Assembly: GCA_025455225.1 (NCBI GenBank)
Contig: JALOMY010000060.1
Coordinates: forward strand, 1 to 10,835
From: Cyclobacteriaceae bacterium
Lineage (GTDB): Bacteria; Bacteroidota; Bacteroidia; Cytophagales; Cyclobacteriaceae
Length of the DNA: 10,835 nt
Reading direction: 5' to 3'
The position numbers were made by a program, and so were the translations under genes. Positions 7,115-10,835 of this stretch are shown here, piece after piece (position 1 is the first letter of the stretch; every line of letters starts with the position of its first letter). The notes beneath the pieces were generated by a model. It saw only the letters and a program-made list of their open reading frames with translations, made no database searches and was not told where the DNA came from.

Positions 7115-8113
7115 TCAGAAAGGGTTATAGGCCCATTTTACATAAACGGCACCCCAGGTAAATCCTCCGCCAAAAGCTGCTAGAATCAGGTTATCGCCTT
7201 TCTTCAACTGTTTTTCATAATCCCATAATAACAGGGGAATGGTACCCGCTGTGGTGTTGCCGTACTTTTCAATATTCATCATCACCCGGTCATCGGTAAT
7301 ACCCATACGGCTGGCCGTTGCATCGATAATTCGTTTGTTAGCCTGATGGGGAACCAGCCATGCTATGTCTTCACCTTTCAGGTTATTGCGTTCCATAACT
7401 TTAGCGGAGATATCAGCCATGTTGGTAACGGCAAATTTAAAAACAGCCGAACCTTCCTGGTAAACATAATGCTGGTTAGCGTCAACGGATTGATGAGTTG
7501 CCGGTATACGGCTGCCCCCTGCTTTCATGTGGAGGTATGGCGCACCGGAGCCATCGCTGCGATGGATTGAATCCAGTATGCCAACATTTTCCGTAGTGGG
7601 TTCAAGAAGCACAGCCCCGGCTCCATCACCAAAGATGATGCAGGTTGTCCGGTCTTTATAGTTAATGATGGATGACATCTTGTCGCCACCCACAATCACT
7701 ACTTTTTTATAGGATCCGGATTCAATAAATTTTGCACCCGTTGTTAATGCGTAGATAAAACCAGAACAAGCAGCGCTGATATCGTAACTGAAAGCATTGG
7801 TGGCACCTACCTGGTCGGCTATAAGGTTGGCAGTTGCCGGAAAGGGCATATCGGGTGTTACGGTGGCGCAGATTAATAAGTCGATGTCTTTAGGGTCGGT
7901 CTTTGTTTTTTCAAGCAGTTCTGAAACAGCTTTGGCGCCCATGTACGAGGTTCCTAAGCCTTCGCCCTTGAGTATTCGTCTTTCTTTAATGCCGGTACGC
8001 GAAGTAATCCATTCGTCATTCGTATCGACCATGGTTTCCAGTTCCTGGTTGGTAAGAATGTATTCGGGTACATATCCACCAACACCGGTTATTGCGGCAT
8101 GAATTTTCGTCAT
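7115..8113 (-). CDS. fabH: beta-ketoacyl-ACP synthase III (FabH)
   Basis: FabH starts fatty-acid synthesis by condensing an acyl-CoA primer with malonyl-ACP. The 332 residues match the family length, and the thiolase-fold catalytic triad is visible: Cys116 in ISAACSGF, His256 in PHQANKRI and Asn286 in YGNTTAG. The N-terminus ITGVGGYVPEYILTN and the motif DEWITSRTGIKER (33-45) are characteristic. ATG 8113 is preferred. An in-frame TTG at 8122 would add only three residues and would run into the 12-base palindrome just upstream. Its product feeds the same pathway as AccB/AccC two genes downstream. It is separated from rpmF by 154 bases holding a likely terminator and two inverted repeats, so it may have its own promoter. 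Many Bacteroidota carry more than one fabH; whether this is the only copy cannot be told here. Confidence 0.96.
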   Translation of the reverse strand: MTKIHAAITGVGGYVPEYILTNQELETMVDTNDEWITSRTGIKERRILKGEGLGTSYMGAKAVSELLEKTKTDPKDIDLLICATVTPDMPFPATANLIADQVGATNAFSYDISAACSGFIYALTTGAKFIESGSYKKVVIVGGDKMSSIINYKDRTTCIIFGDGAGAVLLEPTTENVGILDSIHRSDGSGAPYLHMKAGGSRIPATHQSVDANQHYVYQEGSAVFKFAVTNMADISAKVMERNNLKGEDIAWLVPHQANKRIIDATASRMGITDDRVMMNIEKYGNTTAGTIPLLLWDYEKQLKKGDNLILAAFGGGFTWGAVYVKWAYNPF

Positions 8114-8117
8114 AAGC

Positions 8118-8139
8118 AGCAACCCATTAATGGGCTGTT
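8118..8139. repeat. palindrome directly upstream of fabH
   Basis: CCCATTAATGGG (8123-8134) is a perfect 12-base palindrome. After one mismatched pair it extends by A-T, C-G, a G-T wobble and A-T to 8118-8139. It ends five bases before the fabH ATG, where a dimeric repressor or an RNA hairpin could affect initiation. I recognise no specific regulator for it. Confidence 0.5.
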
Positions 8140-8152
8140 AGATTGGTTTATT

Positions 8153-8181
8153 AAAAAGAAAAAGCCCGACTTGCATCGAGC
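8153..8181 (-). terminator. likely Rho-independent terminator after rpmF
   Basis: Read on the minus strand, GCTCGA pairs with TCGGGC (one G-U wobble) around the loop TGCAAG, followed by TTTTTCTTTTT. The short stem with a long T tract fits an intrinsic terminator or attenuator ending the yceD-rpmF transcript 40 bases before fabH. The six-pair stem is modest, so read-through into fabH is likely. Confidence 0.6.
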
Positions 8182-8209
8182 ATAATCCTGTTCTGTTGTC
8201 CTGTAAAAG

Positions 8210-8257
8210 GCTTTATTATTGAGCTTAGGGGAGTTCAGCGATTTTCGATAATAAAGC
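8210..8257. repeat. 10-base inverted repeat with internal hairpins, just after rpmF
   Basis: GCTTTATTAT (8210-8219) is perfectly complementary to ATAATAAAGC (8248-8257). The 28-base interior holds two further small helices: TGAGC/GTTCA (8220-8224 with 8233-8237, one wobble) and CGA/TCG (8239-8247). The whole could fold as a three-way junction in RNA of either strand. It begins 10 bases after the rpmF stop codon and precedes the terminator, so it would form the 3' end of the rpmF transcript. No known RNA family is recognised. Confidence 0.5.
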
Positions 8258-8267
8258 GAAGTGAGCA

Positions 8268-8459
8268 TTAAGCCAATACTTCTTTTTCCAGTACTACCTT
8301 ACCGTTGTAATAAAGCTTACCCTCATGCCAGTAAGCTCTGTGCGGTAAATGATGTTCACCGGTTGCAGGACAAACCACCAATTCCTTGGCTGTAGCTTTA
8401 TAATGAGTTCTTCTCTTATCTCTCCGGGTTTTCGAGGTTTTGCGTTTCGGATTCGGCAT
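8268..8459 (-). CDS. rpmF: 50S ribosomal protein L32
   Basis: Ribosomal protein bL32 of the large subunit, 63 residues. The N-terminus MPNPKRKTSKTRRDKRRTHY is the highly basic, rRNA-binding start typical of the family, followed by CPATGEHHLPHRAYWHEGKLYYNG in outline (30-53). Only one cysteine (Cys30) is present, so the four-cysteine zinc site of some L32 proteins is absent; this is the zinc-free form as I know it from Bacteroidota. It begins five bases after the DUF177/yceD stop, the very common yceD-rpmF pair, and is followed by an inverted repeat and a terminator rather than directly by plsX. Identification is secure despite the small size. Confidence 0.97.
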   Translation of the reverse strand: MPNPKRKTSKTRRDKRRTHYKATAKELVVCPATGEHHLPHRAYWHEGKLYYNGKVVLEKEVLA

Positions 8460-8464
8460 AGCTA

Positions 8465-8965
8465 TTAATTTTTAGATAATTTCTTCAATATATCCCATCT
8501 CGGGTCGGTTTCTTTTGATTCTTCTTCAGCACCGGAAGTGTAGATAATACCTTCCTGATCCTGTTCCTGAAATCGCGGGTGCAGTTTTTTCATTGGGATG
8601 GTCAGCCCGATGAATTCATACATCAACTGTCCAAGTTCCAGGCTTTCCGTCTGATGGGTGATCATCATCACATCTTCGGTTATTTCCTTTTCCTCCGCAC
8701 CGTATTTGAAAATGATCTTCTGATCGATTTTGACGTTCTGATCAAACGGTTCCAGGCTACGGTCACAGATCAGCTTAACTGTTCCGGCAATATGAAATTC
8801 AGCTTCAATAAAAGTCTCGTGCTTATTCAGGATTACGTTTGCTACCAGGCTTCCTTCTGAAACCAGGTCGGTACCATATAGCTCAAAAAACTCTTTTCCA
8901 AGTTCAAATTCGAACTGGTGAAGATTGTTGCTTAAGCCCTGAATATTAATACGATACGCTTCCAA
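8465..8965 (-). CDS. yceD: DUF177 / YceD family protein, TTG start
   Basis: A 166-residue member of the DUF177 family, whose bacterial members are known as YceD and are linked to accumulation of 23S rRNA. The beginning EAYRINIQGLSNNLHQFEFELG, a central CDRSLEPF (67-74) with the conserved Cys-x-Arg, and the closing DPRWDILKKL (154-163) fit the family. The body has alternating strands and acidic stretches. The start appears to be TTG at 8965. Upstream in frame there is a stop at 8987-8989 and no ATG or GTG between, while the first internal ATG would be deep in the conserved part. A good -7 box lies 37 bases upstream, which supports this start. It is directly coupled to rpmF (five-base gap), the usual arrangement, and co-expression with L32 fits a role in large-subunit assembly. 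Confidence 0.88.
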   Translation of the reverse strand: MEAYRINIQGLSNNLHQFEFELGKEFFELYGTDLVSEGSLVANVILNKHETFIEAEFHIAGTVKLICDRSLEPFDQNVKIDQKIIFKYGAEEKEITEDVMMITHQTESLELGQLMYEFIGLTIPMKKLHPRFQEQDQEGIIYTSGAEEESKETDPRWDILKKLSKN

Positions 8966-9001
8966 ACAGCACGCCCCGACTGGGTTTTAAAAATTAGTCG
9001 G

Positions 9002-9009
9002 CAAATTTA
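9002..9009 (-). promoter_or_regulatory. -7 promoter box (TAAATTTG) for yceD-rpmF
   Basis: On the minus strand TAAATTTG matches the Bacteroidota -7 consensus TAnnTTTG exactly and lies about 37 bases before the TTG start of yceD, predicting a leader of about 30 bases. No good TTG is seen at the -33 distance, only T-rich sequence, which lowers confidence. Confidence 0.5.
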
Positions 9010-9028
9010 GGAGAATTAATCAGATTTT

Positions 9029-9062
9029 AAAAAAATGGCGCATTTGCGGGTTAACAGGCCCA
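9029..9062 (-). terminator. possible weak terminator after the TerB-like gene
   Basis: Just after the TerB-like stop, the minus strand shows GC-rich sequence with imperfect pairing (TGGGC against GCGCCA, or the small hairpin CGC-AAAT-GCG), followed by a run of seven T. The T run is clear but the stem is poor, so it may only partly separate this gene from yceD. Confidence 0.25.
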
Positions 9063-9064
9063 TT

Positions 9065-9451
9065 TTAGCAATAATCGCGAAGGATGACTGTTTTAAACTC
9101 TTCAAAAGACTTTTTACCGTAATATTCAACAAAATAGTCGATGGCCTGTTTTTTAAAACCGAGTTTAACCGCAATGTTCTTGCAAAAGACAACCTCGCTG
9201 TCGAAAATATTATGATCGGCAAAAATCAGATCTATAGCGAGGTATAAATATTCAAATTTCTGATCCTGCGTAAGCGATTGAAGGTCATCGATCGGTTCGG
9301 GATTTCGGATTAACGACATGACTGTCTCCTCCGATATCTGACGGGATTTGGAGATCCGTAAAATTAATTCCCGTTCCACTTTGGCAAAGTGCTTGTCTGC
9401 CTCGGCCAATTGAATTAACATATTGATCAGTTTACGGGTATTGATCTCCAT
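9065..9451 (-). CDS. TerB-like all-helical protein
   Basis: A 128-residue soluble protein that appears to have the TerB (tellurite-resistance B-like) helical fold. Two acidic segments support this: AEADKHFAKVERELI (16-30), close to the family pattern ADGxxxxxE, and a second, similar DLIFADHNIFDSEVV (74-88), which fits the internal two-fold repeat and metal-binding acidic residues of TerB. It ends in YGKKSFEEFKTVILRDYC. No tellurite operon (terC, terD, terZ) is nearby, so a tellurite role should not be inferred; solitary TerB-like proteins are common and mostly uncharacterised. It follows pdxA by 91 bases and precedes yceD by 99 bases on the same strand. The fold assignment is from pattern recognition and is moderately sure; the function is unknown. 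Confidence 0.7.
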   Translation of the reverse strand: MEINTRKLINMLIQLAEADKHFAKVERELILRISKSRQISEETVMSLIRNPEPIDDLQSLTQDQKFEYLYLAIDLIFADHNIFDSEVVFCKNIAVKLGFKKQAIDYFVEYYGKKSFEEFKTVILRDYC

Positions 9452-9477
9452 CCTTTACAAACTCATTCACGATAATA

Positions 9478-9507
9478 CGAAACAATTACCAATAGTGCGT
9501 TGTTTCG
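9478..9507. repeat. 8-base inverted repeat between pdxA and the TerB-like gene
   Basis: CGAAACAA (9478-9485) and TTGTTTCG (9500-9507) are perfectly complementary with 14 bases between. No T run follows on either strand, so it is unlikely to be a terminator. It lies 27 bases before the TerB-like ATG, a plausible operator position. No regulator is recognised. Confidence 0.4.
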
Positions 9508-9542
9508 CATTTCCTTAAACAAAACTTGAATGAATATTGATA

Positions 9543-10565
9543 CTACGATTTTATCTCCTGCAAAACACCTTGGCGGGCATTTACTATATCGAGGGCTGAA
9601 TAAATAGCCTGTCGGATGGAACCCTCATTGGCCAGGTTTTTACCGGCAATTGAATAGGCAGTTCCATGATCAGGCGAAGTTCGGATTACCGGCAATCCGG
9701 CAGAATAATTCACACCGCTTTCAAAGGCCAATAATTTAAAAGGAACCAGTCCCTGATCGTGATACATGGCCAGTACTCCGTCAAATTTGCTGTGACTGCC
9801 GGTAGCAAAGAAGCCATCGGCCGGGAATGGGCCAAACAACAGCTTGCCTTTATTTTTCCAATCCTGAATAACGGGTTTTATTATTTTTTCATCTTCCGAT
9901 CCGATTAATCCACCATCACCTGCATGTGGATTTAATCCGAGAACGGCAATGCGTGGTTTATTGATACCAAAGTCTTTTCTAAGCGTCTGCTCAAAGATTT
10001 TAAGTTTAGAATCAATATGTTCTGCAGTGATATTAGCCGCAATGTCTTTTACGGCAACATGTTCAGTAACTAATCCAACCCGAAGCGATTCACTGATCAT
10101 AAGCATCAGGTGATCTTTAACTCCGAAATAGTCAGCCAGGAATTCGGTATGACCTGTATAGGGAAATTCCTCACTGTGTATGGTGTTTTTGTCGATCGGG
10201 GCTGTAACCAGGGCATCGATCAGGCCTTCTTTCAGATCCAATGTGGCTTGTTTAAGAGCCAGCCAGGCAGCATAGCCTGAAGGTTTTGAAGGTTTTCCGG
10301 GAATGATTTCAATTACATCTTCCCAGCAGTTCACAACATTGATTGTCTTGGGAATAAATTGCCCCCGGCTTTTCGTATGGCCGTAATTGAATTCTTCTAA
10401 GTTGAGTTGTTTCTTGTAAAACGATAAAACGCGGGTTGATCCATAGATAACCGGGGTAATCAGACTGATAATTCGCGTGTCGTGCAGCGCTTTAATAACC
10501 ACTTCCGGACCAATTCCATTCAGATCGCCAAGTGTAATTCCAATACGGGGTTTCTGATGTTGCAT
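9543..10565 (-). CDS. pdxA: 4-hydroxythreonine-4-phosphate dehydrogenase (PdxA)
   Basis: PdxA oxidises 4-phosphohydroxy-L-threonine with NAD in the DXP-dependent route to pyridoxal phosphate (vitamin B6); the product is joined with DXP by PdxJ. The 340 residues fit the family. Visible motifs are GDLNGIGPE (13-21), the substrate-binding TGHTEF (137-142), and three likely metal-binding histidines: His169 in TEHV, His214 in LNPHAGDGG and His269 in MYHDQGL. The C-terminal TSPDHGTAYSIAGKN (297-310 region) is also typical. ATG 10565 gives the standard N-terminus. It is divergent from rsmA; in E. coli pdxA and rsmA are also neighbours, though there they are co-directional. A candidate promoter lies about 50 bases upstream. 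PdxA2-type sugar-acid enzymes are related, but this context supports true PdxA. Confidence 0.95.
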   Translation of the reverse strand: MQHQKPRIGITLGDLNGIGPEVVIKALHDTRIISLITPVIYGSTRVLSFYKKQLNLEEFNYGHTKSRGQFIPKTINVVNCWEDVIEIIPGKPSKPSGYAAWLALKQATLDLKEGLIDALVTAPIDKNTIHSEEFPYTGHTEFLADYFGVKDHLMLMISESLRVGLVTEHVAVKDIAANITAEHIDSKLKIFEQTLRKDFGINKPRIAVLGLNPHAGDGGLIGSEDEKIIKPVIQDWKNKGKLLFGPFPADGFFATGSHSKFDGVLAMYHDQGLVPFKLLAFESGVNYSAGLPVIRTSPDHGTAYSIAGKNLANEGSIRQAIYSALDIVNARQGVLQEIKS

Positions 10566-10612
10566 ACCTATTGCCGATTATCAGTTGCTAGTTATGAAAT
10601 ATTCGCTGCGCG

Positions 10613-10645
10613 TAAAAGTAATGTGAAATCAGTTTTAAATTTCAA
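10613..10645 (-). promoter_or_regulatory. candidate promoter for pdxA
   Basis: On the minus strand TTG (10645-10643) is followed after 22 bases by TACTTTTA (10620-10613), matching the Bacteroidota layout TTG-N17-23-TAnnTTTG with one mismatch in the -7 box. It would give a leader of about 40 bases for pdxA. Confidence 0.4.
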
Positions 10646-10675
10646 TAACGTGCAAGTGCCTGCCATCTGCTTCGT

Positions 10676-10683
10676 ACTTTTAC
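10676..10683 (+). promoter_or_regulatory. possible -7 box (TACTTTTA) for rsmA
   Basis: TACTTTTA lies just three bases before the rsmA ATG and is one mismatch from TAnnTTTG. If used, the transcript would be leaderless or nearly so. No TTG is found at the -33 distance, so the evidence is weak. The surrounding TACTTTTACAGAA nearly repeats the stretch upstream of the DUF3109 gene. Confidence 0.25.
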
Positions 10684-10686
10684 AGA

Positions 10687-10835
10687 ATGCGAATTCGTCC
10701 GGCTGAAAAGGTAAGACCGAAGAAATCCCTGGGGCAACACTTTCTTCATGATAAGAACATTGCCTTGCGGATTGTTCAATCCCTTAACCTGAGCGGAAAA
10801 TCGCAAAATGTGCTGGAGATCGGCCCGGGCATGGG
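10687..10835 (+). CDS. rsmA: 16S rRNA dimethyladenosine transferase RsmA (KsgA), N-terminal part, cut by window end
   Basis: RsmA dimethylates two adjacent adenosines in helix 45 near the 3' end of 16S rRNA (A1518 and A1519 in E. coli), a late small-subunit assembly step. Only 49 codons are present, but they hold the diagnostic KKSLGQHFLHDKNI (12-25) and the SAM-binding motif I, VLEIGPGM (42-49), running off the window. The ATG at 10687 is the only reasonable start: upstream in frame there is a stop at 10636-10638 and no ATG, GTG or TTG between. The gene is divergent from pdxA across 121 bases. The family is about 260-280 residues, so most is missing. The related mitochondrial or Erm methyltransferases share motif I, but SLGQHFL is typical of RsmA. 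Confidence 0.94.
   Translation, partial: MRIRPAEKVRPKKSLGQHFLHDKNIALRIVQSLNLSGKSQNVLEIGPGM

Noticed and set aside
7797..8102. 101-codon plus-strand open frame inside fabH
   Set aside because: Antisense shadow of the conserved FabH N-terminal half.
8114..8122. TTG start for fabH at 8122
   Set aside because: It adds only three residues ahead of a normal ATG start that matches the family N-terminus.
10482..10706. 74-codon plus-strand open frame spanning the pdxA-rsmA gap
   Set aside because: It begins within pdxA antisense and overlaps the rsmA start in another frame; composition is not protein-like.
1..10835. Defence island, prophage, CRISPR or biosynthetic cluster
   Set aside because: All genes are housekeeping or conserved Bacteroidota families; no integrase, transposase, direct-repeat array or toxin-antitoxin pair was seen.

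Overview
The window reads as a stretch of a Bacteroidota chromosome, most likely from the Cytophagia. Three things point there: the lineage-associated families DUF4290 and DUF3109, an EF-P with the loop sequence HRTPGNLRAFYQ, and TAnnTTTG-like promoter boxes in place of clear Shine-Dalgarno sites. The placement is from memory of these families, not from a search. The DNA is gene-dense, of moderate GC, and free of visible mobile elements, CRISPR arrays, tRNAs or rRNAs. The largest non-coding gap is 154 bases.

Region 1 (1-3791, minus strand) is a three-gene run: a UvrD/PcrA helicase, then a DUF4290 protein with a basic, glycine-rich tail, then murA, cut by the window start. The gaps are 45 and 64 bases and hold no clear terminator, so co-transcription is likely. 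MurA carries Asp at the position of the usual catalytic Cys, which predicts fosfomycin insensitivity.

Region 2 (3792-4448) holds one plus-strand gene, a cysteine-rich DUF3109 protein. It is divergent from uvrD and convergent with accC. A strong bidirectional hairpin terminator at 4423-4448 ends both transcripts, and the DUF3109 stop codon lies in its loop.

Region 3 (4449-10565, minus strand) is a long housekeeping cluster, in transcription order: pdxA (vitamin B6), a TerB-like helical protein, DUF177/YceD, rpmF (ribosomal protein L32), fabH, efp, accB, accC. It joins ribosome or translation genes (yceD, rpmF, efp) to the entry steps of fatty-acid synthesis: AccB and AccC make part of acetyl-CoA carboxylase, which supplies malonyl-CoA, and FabH performs the first condensation. 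A likely terminator and two inverted repeats lie between rpmF and fabH, so the fabH-efp-accB-accC part may be regulated separately. plsX, often found between rpmF and fabH in other bacteria, is absent from that place.

Region 4 (10566-10835) is a divergent promoter region followed by the first 49 codons of rsmA (ksgA) on the plus strand, cut by the window end.

I found no undescribed multi-gene system. The points worth a second look are residue-level (MurA Asp121, EF-P Asn32) and small structured non-coding elements around fabH and downstream of pdxA.
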